Of a DNA stretch of 64,000 bases, positions 8,020 to 16,770 are shown piece by piece. The translations under genes and the position numbers were made by a program. This DNA comes from Burkholderia sp. Bp8992. Its GTDB lineage: Bacteria > Pseudomonadota > Gammaproteobacteria > Burkholderiales > Burkholderiaceae. Below the pieces are notes generated by a model. The model was given only the letters and a program-made list of their open reading frames with translations, searched no databases and had not been told where the DNA came from. Numbering within the stretch: the stretch's first letter is position 1; every line of letters begins with the position of its first letter. The DNA is taken from assembly GCF_003853705.1 (NCBI RefSeq), contig NZ_QTQI01000005.1, forward strand, positions 124,001 to 188,000. The letters run 5' to 3'.

Positions 8020-8568
8020 TCAGGCGTGTTCGACGAACGCGTAGCGGCCTTCGACCTTGCGCGGCGTGAACCAGCCGTAGTCGGGGAACATCCGGTTGCG
8101 CACGTACCAGACGTAGCCCACCAGCAGGGCCGTGATCGCGAGGCTCGGCAGTGCGGTCGACGGATCGCGTCCGAGCTCGGCGATGGTCTTCGGCAACTGC
8201 AGCAGCGACAACGCGATGAACGCGTGATAGGCGCCGACGCGATGGGTCGCGAAGCCCCAGATGAACAGCAGCGACAGCGGCACGGTCAACACGAGGAACA
8301 CGGCCACGAGGCCGGTTCCGGCGCCGCTCGCGAAGAAGTAATACGCGAGGATGAGGCTGATCGCCAGTTGGGCGATTCCGAGCGCGACCAGGATCCGGAC
8401 GTGCACCTTGTTCCTGCGGCAGCGCTCGGGATCGGGGCGCGACGCGATCAGCTGCGCGAGCACGCGATCCTTGAGCCCTTGTCCCGACAGTTCGGCGAGC
8501 GCGTCGGCCTTCCGCGTGCCTGCGGAGAGCAGCACCGCGATTCTTGTCTTGGCTTCCTTCCTGTTCAT
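8020..8568 (-). CDS. Four-helix inner-membrane protein of unknown function
   Basis: 182 aa. A charged cytoplasmic N-terminus of about 75 residues (MNRKEAKTRIAVLLSAGTRKADALAELSG... ending in RPDPERCRRNK) is followed by four hydrophobic segments: ILVALGIAQLAISLILAYYFF, GLVAVFLVLTVPLSLLFIWGF, a shorter AYHAFIALSLLQL, and LPSLAITALLVGYVWYV, then a soluble tail NRMFPDYGWFTPRKVEGRY. I do not recognise a named family. The ATG at 8568 is chosen because the upstream extension of the frame is arginine-rich, without a ribosome site. It converges with the entericidin-like gene and shares the terminator region. Confidence 0.7.
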   Translation of the reverse strand: MNRKEAKTRIAVLLSAGTRKADALAELSGQGLKDRVLAQLIASRPDPERCRRNKVHVRILVALGIAQLAISLILAYYFFASGAGTGLVAVFLVLTVPLSLLFIWGFATHRVGAYHAFIALSLLQLPKTIAELGRDPSTALPSLAITALLVGYVWYVRNRMFPDYGWFTPRKVEGRYAFVEHA

Positions 8569-8755
8569 TGCGTGGCGGATTGTTGTTCGATGGTTGTCAA
8601 AGGTTCCGGCCACGCGAATATTGCATCTTGCGGAGTCGTGCGCAATCGGTTTGCAGCACCCGGACACATTCCTACAGCCGCCGCGGCGCGCGGGTGACGG
8701 GCCATGTCGCGGGAGAGCGTGGCCGCCGTTGCCGCGATCCCGCGCTGACCGCCGG

Positions 8756-9709
8756 TCAGTCCGCGGCGGTTTGCGCGGTGGCAGGCGCTGGGCTGGCCGG
8801 CCGGGCATCGTTTGCGTCGGCGAGCCGCTCGCGCCGCCGCGTCGCGCCGACGAGCATGCCCGCGACGACGAGCGCGATACCGGCGACTCGCGTGCCGTTC
8901 AGCGTTTCACCGAGCAGCGCGACCGCGAACAGCACGGCCGAGACCGGCGCGACCGCCGTGAACAGCGCGGCCTCGGTGCCGCTCGTGCGCGCCGAACCGG
9001 CGTACCAGCACAGATAGCCGAGCACGGTCGGCACCAGCGCGTAGTAGGCGATCGCCGATACTGCGCCGACGGTCCAGCCGTTTGCGACCGCGCGCCATTC
9101 GAATGCGGCCGGCACGAGCGCGAGCACGAAGCCGAGGCCCGACATCGCGGTGGACAGCGCGAGCGGCGGCAGCGGCGCGGCCAGCCGCCGGTTGAGCAGG
9201 ATGAATACGGCTTCGCACGCGACGGCGGCCAGCACCAGTGCATCGCCGGCAAGCGTCTGGAGCGACGGCATCGCGTGGCCGGGTGCGAACGTGACGAACA
9301 GCACGCCGGCCGTGGCGAGCGCGGCGGCCACCCAATCGCGCGGCGTCTGCCGCTCGCGCAGCACGACGGCCGCGATCAGCGTCGACATGGCCGGCAGCGT
9401 GCCGAGCATCACGCCGGCGTCGAGCGGCGACGACAGCTTCGTGCCGCTGATCAGCAGCACCGTATAGCCGACGCCGCCCGCAGCGGCCTGGATGACGAGC
9501 AAGACGGCGTCGCGCGTGGAAACGCGCGGCCAGCGCATGCGCTGCGCGCGCATCAGCGCGAACAGCAGCGGCGTCGCGATCAGGAAGCGCAACGCGGTGG
9601 CCGCGAACGGCGGCAGGCCGCCGGCCGCGAGACGGCTCGCGATGACGGTGCTGCCGACGCCCGCCATCGCGGCGGCGAGATAGAGATAGCCAATCAGTCG
9701 TGTCTTCAT
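8756..9709 (-). CDS. EamA/DMT-family metabolite exporter
   Basis: 317-aa drug/metabolite transporter with two five-helix EamA repeats (YLYLAAAMAGVGSTVIASRLA opens repeat one; GDALVLAAVACEAVFILLNRRL opens repeat two; ALFTAVAPVSAVLFAVALLGE is the typical penultimate helix). Substrate cannot be told. An ATG at 9718 would add three residues. It lies 176 bp downstream of the AraC gene on the same strand, so co-transcription is possible, placing it within the putative AraC regulon. Confidence 0.87.
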   Translation of the reverse strand: MKTRLIGYLYLAAAMAGVGSTVIASRLAAGGLPPFAATALRFLIATPLLFALMRAQRMRWPRVSTRDAVLLVIQAAAGGVGYTVLLISGTKLSSPLDAGVMLGTLPAMSTLIAAVVLRERQTPRDWVAAALATAGVLFVTFAPGHAMPSLQTLAGDALVLAAVACEAVFILLNRRLAAPLPPLALSTAMSGLGFVLALVPAAFEWRAVANGWTVGAVSAIAYYALVPTVLGYLCWYAGSARTSGTEAALFTAVAPVSAVLFAVALLGETLNGTRVAGIALVVAGMLVGATRRRERLADANDARPASPAPATAQTAAD

Positions 9710-9885
9710 GCGCCGCATCGTCGCGTACCGCGGCAACGTGCGTCTTGAACGAAATTGCAGCGGGGCGGGGGGGCGTTGAAGGCGGTGCGTGCGCTGGCGG
9801 TATGGGGAACGGTTGCGGTCGTAGCGGCACCCTCCGTCGACGGCGATGCGGCGCCCCGGATGCTTGTGCGCCGGCAGCAGGCGCG

Positions 9886-10680
9886 TCAAACCGCCTGCGT
9901 AAATCGCCCCGGCGTGATCCCGAACTGGCGCGCGAACGCGCGCGTCAGGTGGCTCTGGTCGGCAAAACCGGCTTCGGCCGCGGCGTCCGCGATCGGCATT
10001 CCGCTGGCGAGCAGCGCACGCGCCAGCCGGGTGCGCGACTGGATCAGGTACGCATGCGGCGTGATGCCGAGCTCGCGCGCAAAACCGCGCAGCAGCTGGA
10101 AGCGGCTCACGCCGCTCAGGCCGGCCAGCTCGGCGAGCGAAACGGGTGCGGCCGGCGCCGCGTCGAGCCGCTGCCGGGCGACACGGATCGCCGGTGCGAC
10201 ACCGGACGCCGGCAGCGTGCGGTTCGCATGCCGGGCGAGCAACCCGGCGACGAGCATCACGAGCGCCTCGTCGCGGGCGAGCGGCTGGGATTCTCCCGCG
10301 ACGATGCGGGCATGCAGCCGGCCGACGGCGGCGGCAAGCCGTGCGTCGCGCACGGCCGGGTGCGCCAGCTCGACACCGGCAAGGCCTTCTTCCGCCGCGA
10401 CGCCCGCGACCAGCGCGGGCGCGAGGTACAGCATCCGCCAGCGCCGGCCCGTGCCGGCATCGAGCGGCGAACCGTCGTGCATTTCGCCCGGGTTGACCAT
10501 GATCGCGTCGCCGGCCAGCGCGTCGACCTGCCCGCGGCCGCTCCAGGACCGGTGCGCACCGCTGACGATCACGCCGACCCCGAATTCGTCGTGCGCGTGG
10601 CGCGGAAACGCGCGGTCGGATTCGAGGCTGATCGCCTCGATGCCTTCGCCGGTGCGTCGGTAGTGGGTGACACGGTGCAT
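9886..10680 (-). CDS. AraC-family regulator with N-terminal cupin
   Basis: 264 aa. Residues about 10-120 form a cupin-like ligand domain (RHAHDEFGVGVIVSGAHRSW, AGDAIMVNPGEMHDG), and residues 165-262 a double HTH (VSLAELAGLSGVSRFQLLRGFARELG, and PIADAAAEAGFADQSHLTRAFARQFGITPGRF). The class typically activates adjacent catabolic or export genes. It is divergent from the MoaF-SDR operon; the shared 170-bp intergenic region holds a 22-bp site that recurs upstream of the SDR at 28502-29293. A closely similar architecture recurs in the AraC protein at 56982-57809. Confidence 0.9.
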   Translation of the reverse strand: MHRVTHYRRTGEGIEAISLESDRAFPRHAHDEFGVGVIVSGAHRSWSGRGQVDALAGDAIMVNPGEMHDGSPLDAGTGRRWRMLYLAPALVAGVAAEEGLAGVELAHPAVRDARLAAAVGRLHARIVAGESQPLARDEALVMLVAGLLARHANRTLPASGVAPAIRVARQRLDAAPAAPVSLAELAGLSGVSRFQLLRGFARELGITPHAYLIQSRTRLARALLASGMPIADAAAEAGFADQSHLTRAFARQFGITPGRFTQAV

Positions 10681-10747
10681 GTGCGCTCCTCGCGCCGGTT
10701 GCGGCGCGGATCACGTGCACTTTAGCGCGTTCCGTCGCCGCGCGCCC

Positions 10748-10793
10748 TTCATCCTTTTGGCGGATACCGCGCGGCGCGCGCAGCCCGCACCAT
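10748..10793 (+). promoter_or_regulatory. Putative AraC activator site and promoter of moaF-SDR
   Basis: Positions 10748-10769 hold TTCATCCTTTTGGCGGATAC plus CG. Eighteen bases later comes CACCAT, a weak -10 element, so the 3' half of the site sits where a -35 box would. The same site with one mismatch, the same orientation and the same 18-bp gap occurs at 29325-29370. The layout matches an activator that replaces a poor -35. Confidence 0.6.
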
Positions 10794-10850
10794 GTGCACA
10801 TCTGCAGCGTACACGGCCCGCCGGGCCTGAAGCTGCGCGGGAGACGGCAG

Positions 10851-11684
10851 GTGGAACGACAGGATCCGGTATTCATTCAGGTTGGCGCGCTGGCAGACGG
10901 CTTCGCGCCGGAAGCGAACATCCTCGCGTCGGTCGACGCACTGGCCGGGCGCACGCTGGCGCTCGGCGACGCATCGGGCGCATGGCGCGTCTATTCGTTC
11001 GAGGCGGGCGCGCTGCAGTGGCGCGATGCGGCGACCGACACGAGCGGCCGCGAGCCGTGCCGCGTAACGCGGCTGCGCGACGGGCTGTACTTCGTCGACT
11101 ATGTCGACACGGCTGCCCGCGCGACGTCGGTCAGTCTCGTGATCGATCTCGACCATGGCGTGTGGACGTCGGTCGTCGGCGTGCTGCCGACCGAAGCCGA
11201 CACGCGCATCGACGCATTCACACGCGTCGCGCGCGGCTTGCCGCTGACGGCCGTCGATGCGGAATTCCGGCACGGCACGCTCGGCGGCCACTTGCAGCCG
11301 GGGCCGCTGCATGCGCCCACGCGCGAGCTGATCGGCAAGCGGACGCTGTACCGCTACAGCCCGACCGAATGCTACGAGCACATCTACCTGAACGAGAATT
11401 TCTACGCGTGGCAGTGCCTGCAGGGTGTCGAGGGCGGGCTGGCCGATGTCGACCGCTGTCATTACTTCAGGATCGCCGATGAACTGTATCTGTTCGTGTG
11501 GCGCGAAAAGGTGGTGCCGACGCTGGGCGTCGTCCTGATCGACCTTGCGCAGCGCAAGACCGACGGCAAGATCTTCGGCTACCAGGGCGGCGATTTCGGG
11601 GCGCTGTCGAACTTCCAGATCGGCGCCTACGCGCAGGTGTTGAACGAAACCGTGCATCCGCTCGGCGGCGAGGCGCAGCGATGA
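10851..11684 (+). CDS. MoaF-family protein
   Basis: 277-aa protein of the MoaF family (Pfam name refers to molybdenum cofactor, but the founding Klebsiella gene belongs to the monoamine regulon). FIQVGALADGFAPEANIL at the N-terminus and the C-terminal half (YRYSPTECYEHIYLNENFYAWQCLQG, CHYFRIADELYLFVWREKVVPTLG) are characteristic; the latter looks like a lipocalin/calycin-type barrel. The GTG at 10851 is preferred: GGGAGACGGCAG precedes it and homology starts there, while an ATG 57 bp upstream has no ribosome site. The stop overlaps the next start (ATGA). The biochemical role is unknown. Confidence 0.8.
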   Translation: MERQDPVFIQVGALADGFAPEANILASVDALAGRTLALGDASGAWRVYSFEAGALQWRDAATDTSGREPCRVTRLRDGLYFVDYVDTAARATSVSLVIDLDHGVWTSVVGVLPTEADTRIDAFTRVARGLPLTAVDAEFRHGTLGGHLQPGPLHAPTRELIGKRTLYRYSPTECYEHIYLNENFYAWQCLQGVEGGLADVDRCHYFRIADELYLFVWREKVVPTLGVVLIDLAQRKTDGKIFGYQGGDFGALSNFQIGAYAQVLNETVHPLGGEAQR

Positions 11685-12490
11685 ATGCCGTGCCGGGCAG
11701 CGGCCGCCTGCGTGCGGATTTCAGCGGGCGCGTCGTGCTCGTCACGGGTGCCGCGCAGGGGATCGGCGCGGCGATCGCGCGCCGTTTCGCGGAGTCCGAT
11801 GCGTTCGTCGCCGTGGCCGACCTGAACGGCGACGCGGCCGCCGCGCAGGCCGATGCGCTGGCCAGTGCGGGCGGCACTGCGCGCGCGTACCGGGTCGACG
11901 CAGCCAGCCGCGACGAACTGGGCGCGCTCGTCGCGGCCGTCGAGCGTGACGGCGGCCGGCTCGACGTCGTCGTTCATAACGCCGCGTATTTTCCGCTGAC
12001 GCCGTTTGCGCAGATCGACGAGCCGACGCTCGAGCGAACGCTGTCGGTCAACCTGTCGGCGCTGTTCTGGCTCGCGCAGGCCGCGTTGCCGGCATTCGAG
12101 CGCGCGGGGGCCGGGCGGCTGCTCGTCACGTCGTCGGTGACGGGGCCGCGCGTCGCCTATCCGGGGCTCGCGCATTACGCGGCGTCGAAGGCCGGCGTGA
12201 ACGGCTTCATTCGCGCGGCGGCGCTGGAACTCGCGCGCCGCAACGTGACGGTGAACGGCGTCGAGCCGGGGATGATCCGTACGCCGGCGGCCGGCAATCT
12301 CGGCGGCGCGTCGGTCGCGGCGCAGATCGCGCGCGACATTCCGCTCGCGCGGATGGGCGAGCCGGAGGACATCGCAAACGCGATGCTGTTTCTCGCATCG
12401 GCCGACGCGGCGTACATCACGGGGCAGACGATCGTCGTCGACGGCGGCGCGACCTTGCCGGAGAGCGGGGCGGTGCTGGGAGACGCGTAA
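11681..12490 (+). CDS. Short-chain dehydrogenase/reductase (MoaE-like partner of MoaF)
   Basis: 269-aa classical SDR. Cofactor motif TGAAQGIG, NNAG-equivalent HNAAY, catalytic Ser in TSSVTG, YxxxK in YAASKAG, and the C-terminal ITGQTIVVDGG are all present. ADLNG after beta-2 suggests NAD(H). It overlaps the MoaF stop by 4 bp, so the two are translationally coupled; Klebsiella moaE-moaF is also an SDR/MoaF pair. Substrate unknown. Confidence 0.9.
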   Translation: MNAVPGSGRLRADFSGRVVLVTGAAQGIGAAIARRFAESDAFVAVADLNGDAAAAQADALASAGGTARAYRVDAASRDELGALVAAVERDGGRLDVVVHNAAYFPLTPFAQIDEPTLERTLSVNLSALFWLAQAALPAFERAGAGRLLVTSSVTGPRVAYPGLAHYAASKAGVNGFIRAAALELARRNVTVNGVEPGMIRTPAAGNLGGASVAAQIARDIPLARMGEPEDIANAMLFLASADAAYITGQTIVVDGGATLPESGAVLGDA

Positions 12491-12586
12491 CGGTGGACGC
12501 GAACCGGCACGAGCAGCCGCTGCGGCAACGGTGCGGCCGGCATGTCGTGGCGAGCTGTGCCGTCGCCGGCCCGCACGCCGCCTCGA

Positions 12587-13279
12587 TTACAGCCAGCCGT
12601 TGCGGATGAATTCGACGATCGAATAGCGGCGGTTCTCGAGATCGTGCTGCCGGACGGCTTCGACGATGCGCGATACGCCATCCGCATAGGGCGCCGCGCC
12701 GACCACGCGCGATTCGAACTGCAGGCTGCATGCGCCGTCGTCGATGCGGATCCGGTGCACCGCATGGCGGCCGAGCTGATCGTCGGGGATGCCGAATTCG
12801 CTGCGCTGCACGTCCGGGTCGCGCACGGAGCGGATGTCCTCCGGCGGTACGCCGAGCGATAGGCCGATGCCGACGGCCGTGCCGGGGACGGACGTCTTGC
12901 CGGCCTGATGCGATTCCGCGAGGCTGATCTCGCAATCGCGGAACAGGTGGCCGCTCGTTTCCAGCATGCTCATGAACTTGAGCATCAGGATGTTGGTGTT
13001 CGGGCAGAGCACGACCGGGAAGTCATGCGATGCGGTTTCGAGGTCGGAGCCGGTGGACAACTCGACGAGCGGCGACGCGGTGGCCCGGCAGAACGCGATC
13101 GCGGCGGGGAGTTCGCGGCCGGAACCGGCGTGCACGACGATCGATCGGGCGTCGCTACGCGTTGCGTCGTCTTGCATGCTGTCCGACCAGGGCGTCACGC
13201 GACAGGTCGCCGGGTCGAGCTTGTGCGCATTGAGCAGTTCGTTGGCGAGCTTGCCGGTTCCTACGACGATTACTTGCAT
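12587..13279 (-). CDS. Dihydrodipicolinate reductase (DapB)-like NAD(P)-binding protein
   Basis: 230 aa, starting MQVIVVGTGKLANELL, a Rossmann GxGxxA/G motif. The order of later blocks (LVELSTGSD near residue 85, VVLCPNTNILMLKFMSML, CEISLAESHQAGKTSVPGTA with the ESHxxGK motif, and FESRVVGAAPYADGV) follows DapB, where the HH/K region binds tetrahydrodipicolinate; here a single His (ESHQ) remains. True lysine-pathway DapB of this genus is longer and lies elsewhere, so this is probably a paralogue with another substrate. It converges with the SDR at 11681-12490. Confidence 0.72.
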   Translation of the reverse strand: MQVIVVGTGKLANELLNAHKLDPATCRVTPWSDSMQDDATRSDARSIVVHAGSGRELPAAIAFCRATASPLVELSTGSDLETASHDFPVVLCPNTNILMLKFMSMLETSGHLFRDCEISLAESHQAGKTSVPGTAVGIGLSLGVPPEDIRSVRDPDVQRSEFGIPDDQLGRHAVHRIRIDDGACSLQFESRVVGAAPYADGVSRIVEAVRQHDLENRRYSIVEFIRNGWL

Positions 13280-13693
13280 GAAATTGACGGGTCGGGATTC
13301 AGGATTCGAGTCGGAGTTGGCGCGGGCCGTCGGGTAGCCCGGTACGGCGGTCGCGGCGCGCGCCGCGCCGGACGGGCCTCGCGCATTATGCCCGGCCGCC
13401 CGCGTCCGCGCTTGCCGGGCGCTGCATGGCGCGGTCGTCACGCCGATGCGTTCGCGCAACCCGTCGTCGCGCTCCAGCGCCGGGCGAGCTTGGCTCGCGA
13501 CGTCGCGGCAGCCCGTGACGGGTGGGCCGCGATCCGTTTCGTGATGCCGCTGCCGGGCCGGCGGCCGCGCAACCGGGGCGAAACGACGGACGATTTGCGC
13601 CGACGCAGCCTCGCCGCCGTGCGCACGGATGCGTGAACGGCGCTACGCTGTCGCAACTTCGTCAAACCATCCTCGATCCAGGAGAACTCATCG
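13280..13693. other. Intergenic region, no gene recognised
   Basis: 414 bp between the divergent DapB-like gene and the SDR. It is as GC-rich as coding DNA and contains open frames, including one ending at 13636 rich in Arg and Ala, but none has a ribosome site or recognisable motif. The last 20 bp carry CCAGGAGAACTCATCG, the ribosome site of the SDR. No repeat or clear promoter was seen. Confidence 0.5.
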
Positions 13694-14407
13694 ATGGAAC
13701 ACGATCTGAAAGGCAAGGCAGTCGCGATCACCGGCGGATTCGGCCATCTGGGCGTCGCGACGGCCGCATGGCTCGGCGCGCGCGGCGCACGCGTCGCGCT
13801 GATCGGCCGCGGCGCGGCGCCCGATGCACAGGCGCTGCCCGGTGTGCCGGCCGACGTGTTGCGCGTCGGCGGCATCGATCTCGTCGACCCGCAGGCCGCG
13901 GTGCAGGCGCTCGACACGGTCAACCGCGCATTCGGCCGGGTCGACGCACTGCTGAACATCGCCGGCGCATTCGTGTGGCAGACGATCGCCGACGGCGATG
14001 CGGCCACGTGGGACCGCATGTACGACCTGAACGTGAAGACCGCGCTGAACGCGTCGAAAGCCGCGCTGCCCTACCTGCTGGCGAGCCCGGCCGGCCGCGT
14101 CGTCAATATCGGCGCGGGCGCGGCGTTCAAGGCCGGCGCGGGCATGGGCGCGTATGCGGCCGCGAAGGCCGGCGTCGCGCGGCTCACCGAGGCGCTGGCG
14201 GCCGAACTGCTCGACCGCGGCGTGACGGTGAACGCGATCCTGCCGAGCATCATCGACACGCCGCCGAACCGCGCGGACATGCCCGATGCCGATTTCACGC
14301 GCTGGGTGCGGCCGGAACAGATCGCGGCGACGATCGGGTTCCTGCTGTCGGCCGACGCGCAGGCGATCACCGGCGCGTCGATTCCGGTGAACGGCCGCGT
14401 CGTGTAA
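13694..14407 (+). CDS. Short-chain dehydrogenase/reductase
   Basis: 237-aa SDR. Cofactor loop TGGFGHLG, NIAGAFVW, YAAAKAG as the YxxxK, and ITGASIPVNG at the C-terminus are visible. The Ser of the triad would be in VNIGAGAAFK, where the usual Ser is replaced by Gly-Ala; this may reduce or change activity and should be noted. It is monocistronic, ending 76 bp before creB. Substrate unknown. Confidence 0.85.
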   Translation: MEHDLKGKAVAITGGFGHLGVATAAWLGARGARVALIGRGAAPDAQALPGVPADVLRVGGIDLVDPQAAVQALDTVNRAFGRVDALLNIAGAFVWQTIADGDAATWDRMYDLNVKTALNASKAALPYLLASPAGRVVNIGAGAAFKAGAGMGAYAAAKAGVARLTEALAAELLDRGVTVNAILPSIIDTPPNRADMPDADFTRWVRPEQIAATIGFLLSADAQAITGASIPVNGRVV

Positions 14408-14483
14408 CGCGCCGGGAAGGGGCTGGCCGGGTCCGGCCGTGCGTACAATGTCGCACCGGATTGTGCGACCCGAACCCGAGACC

Positions 14484-15200
14484 ATGAATCAGCCCAATAT
14501 CCTGATCGTCGAAGATGAAATGGCGATCGCGGACACGATCGTCTACGCCCTCGGCACCGACGGCATGCAGACCGTCCACTGCACGCTCGGGCAGGCGGCG
14601 CTCGACCACCTGCGCGACACGCGTTTCGATCTCGTGGTGCTCGACGTCGGCCTGCCGGACCTCAGCGGCTTCGAGGTGTGCCGGCGGCTGCGCACGTTCA
14701 CCGACGTTCCGGTGATCTTCCTGACCGCGCGGCACGACGAGATCGACCGGATCGTCGGGCTCGAAATCGGCGCCGACGACTACGTGGTCAAGCCGTTCTC
14801 GCCGCGCGAGCTGGCGGCGCGGGTGCGTGTGATCCTGCGCCGCTTCTACCGCACGGCCGCGCCGGGACCGGCGCCAGTGCCTGCATCGGCAACGCTGCCG
14901 GCCGAAACGATCGCACCGGGTTTCACGCTCGACACCGACGGCGCGCGCGTATCGTGGCACGGCCACGCGCTGGACCTCACGCGCTACGAATTCGGCCTGC
15001 TGGCGCTGCTGGTCCGGCATCCGGGGCGCATCTATTCGCGCGAACAGCTGATGGACCTCGTGTGGCACGAGGCATTCGATTCGGCCGACCGCACGGTCGA
15101 CACGCACGTCAAGACACTGCGCGCCAAGCTGCGCGCGATCGATCCCGAGCGCGACCCGATCCGCACGCATCGCGGAATGGGTTATTCGCTGCAACCGTAA
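14484..15200 (+). CDS. creB: Response regulator CreB
   Basis: 238-aa OmpR/PhoB-type regulator. The receiver has acidic pocket EDE (10-12), phospho-acceptor Asp54 in VVLDVGLP, and the switch Lys in DDYVVKPFSPREL; the winged-helix DNA-binding domain begins near residue 140 (LTRYEFGLLALLVRHPGRIYSREQLMDLVW) and ends HRGMGYSLQP. The ATG at 14484 is used since an upstream ATG at 14439 adds 15 unrelated residues. Gene order creB-creC-creD and the TTCAC array before creD identify it. CreB responds to carbon-source and, in several Gram-negatives, beta-lactam or envelope stress. Confidence 0.93.
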   Translation: MNQPNILIVEDEMAIADTIVYALGTDGMQTVHCTLGQAALDHLRDTRFDLVVLDVGLPDLSGFEVCRRLRTFTDVPVIFLTARHDEIDRIVGLEIGADDYVVKPFSPRELAARVRVILRRFYRTAAPGPAPVPASATLPAETIAPGFTLDTDGARVSWHGHALDLTRYEFGLLALLVRHPGRIYSREQLMDLVWHEAFDSADRTVDTHVKTLRAKLRAIDPERDPIRTHRGMGYSLQP

Positions 15201-15215
15201 CGACCGGCACCGCCC

Positions 15216-16667
15216 ATGCATATCGGCCTGCGCATCTTCTTCGGTTTCTTCCTGATCGTCGGTCTCGCTGCGCTGATCACGCTGCGCGTATTCGTGCAGG
15301 AGGTGAAGCCCGGCGTGCGCGAGGCGATGGAGGACACGCTCGTCGATACCGCGCAGGTGCTCGCGACGCTGGCCGCCGACGACATGGCGCACGGGCATAT
15401 CGCCGACGGCGCGTTCGCACGTCAGCTCGGGAAACTGCGCGAGCGTCCGGTCAGCGCGAACGTGTGGGGCATCCAGAAGAACGCGATCGGCTACCGCCTC
15501 TACATCACCGACGCGCACGGCATCGTGCGCTACGACTCGTCCGGCAGCGCGGTCGGCCAGGACTATTCGCGCTGGAACGACGTGTACCGGACGCTGCGCG
15601 GCGAATACGGCGCGCGCAGCACGCGCAGCGATCCGAACGACGACAGCAGCACCGTGATGCACGTCGCGGCGCCGATCCGGCGCGGCAACGAGATCATCGG
15701 CGTGCTGACGATCGCGAAGCCGAACCAGACGGTCGCGCCGTTCATCGCGCGCAGCCAGCGCAAGATCATGCTGTACGGCGCGTTGCTGATGGGCGGCGCG
15801 ATCCTGATCGGCGTGGCGTGCACATGGTGGCTGGTGCTCGGGCTGCGGCGCCTGCAGCGCTATGCGCGTGCGATCGCGGCCGGCGAGCGCGCGGCGATGC
15901 CGCTGCAGGGCGCGAACGAGCTGGCCGAGCTCGGGCGCGCGGTGGAGAGCATGCATCAGCGGCTGGAGGACCGGCAGTACGTCGAAACCTACATCCACAC
16001 GCTCACGCACGAGATGAAGAGCCCGCTGGCCGCGATCAGCGGCGCGGCCGAACTGCTTCAGGAAGACATGCCGGTCGCGAACCGCCGGCGTTTCACCGAG
16101 AACATCCGCCGCCAGGCCGGCCGCCTCGAACAGATGATCCGCAAGCTGCTCGCGCTGGCCGAGGTCGAGCAGAAGCAGCGCCTGTCGGTGCACGAACAGG
16201 TCGCGTTGCGGCCGGTGCTCGAACAGCTCGTCGACGATCTCGAACCGCGCGCGCGGCAGCGCGGCGTGAGCCTGCGGATCGACGCGAACGATGCGGTCGA
16301 TCCTGCCGTCGTCGAAGGCGATCCGTTCCTGCTGCGCCAGGCGCTCGGCAACCTGCTCGACAACGCGCTGGATTTCGCGCCGCGGGGCAGCACGATCCGG
16401 ATCGCGCTCGAACGGCAGCCGGCGGGCAGGGCGCACGTCGCGATCGTGCGCGTCGACGACGACGGCCCCGGCGTGCCCGACTACGCGCTGTCGCGCGTGT
16501 TCGAGCGCTTCTATTCGCTGCCGCGCCCCGACGGGCAGGATCGCAGCACGGGCCTTGGGCTGTGTTTCGTCCGCGAAGTCGCGATGCTGCACCGCGGCCA
16601 GGTCGCGCTCGCGAACCGCGACGAAGGCGGCGCGTGCGCGACGCTCACGCTGCCGGCGGCCGGCTGA
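15216..16667 (+). CDS. creC: Sensor histidine kinase CreC
   Basis: 483 aa. An N-terminal membrane helix (IFFGFFLIVGLAALITLRVF), a periplasmic sensor domain to about residue 185, a second helix (IMLYGALLMGGAILIGVACTWWLV), a HAMP linker, then the dimerisation box with His265 in THEMKSPLAAI and the ATPase domain (NLLDNALDFA N-box, DDDGPGVP G1, STGLGLCFV G2). It starts 15 bp after creB. It phosphorylates CreB in the known system; the sensed signal is not defined. Confidence 0.93.
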   Translation: MHIGLRIFFGFFLIVGLAALITLRVFVQEVKPGVREAMEDTLVDTAQVLATLAADDMAHGHIADGAFARQLGKLRERPVSANVWGIQKNAIGYRLYITDAHGIVRYDSSGSAVGQDYSRWNDVYRTLRGEYGARSTRSDPNDDSSTVMHVAAPIRRGNEIIGVLTIAKPNQTVAPFIARSQRKIMLYGALLMGGAILIGVACTWWLVLGLRRLQRYARAIAAGERAAMPLQGANELAELGRAVESMHQRLEDRQYVETYIHTLTHEMKSPLAAISGAAELLQEDMPVANRRRFTENIRRQAGRLEQMIRKLLALAEVEQKQRLSVHEQVALRPVLEQLVDDLEPRARQRGVSLRIDANDAVDPAVVEGDPFLLRQALGNLLDNALDFAPRGSTIRIALERQPAGRAHVAIVRVDDDGPGVPDYALSRVFERFYSLPRPDGQDRSTGLGLCFVREVAMLHRGQVALANRDEGGACATLTLPAAG

Positions 16668-16673
16668 GCGCGC

Positions 16674-16722
16674 TTCACGTTCGCCACACATTCGCTTCAC
16701 GCCGGCTTCAATCGCCCTTCAC
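16674..16722 (+). promoter_or_regulatory. Phased TTCAC array (cre-tag) upstream of creD
   Basis: TTCAC stands at 16674, 16696 and 16718, TTCAA at 16707 and CACAC at 16685: five pentamers spaced exactly 11 bp. The published E. coli CreB site is TTCAC-N6-TTCAC, which has this same 11-bp period. The array fills most of the creC-creD gap, ending 48 bp before the creD start, so creD most likely has its own CreB-controlled promoter. Confidence 0.8.
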
Positions 16723-16770
16723 CGGGGCCGCTCATGCTGACCGCACCTTCCACTTCGGTATCCGTCAGCA

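Noticed and set aside
13443-13636. Possible small gene between the DapB-like gene and the SDR
   Set aside because: Open frame without ribosome site, motif or plausible composition.
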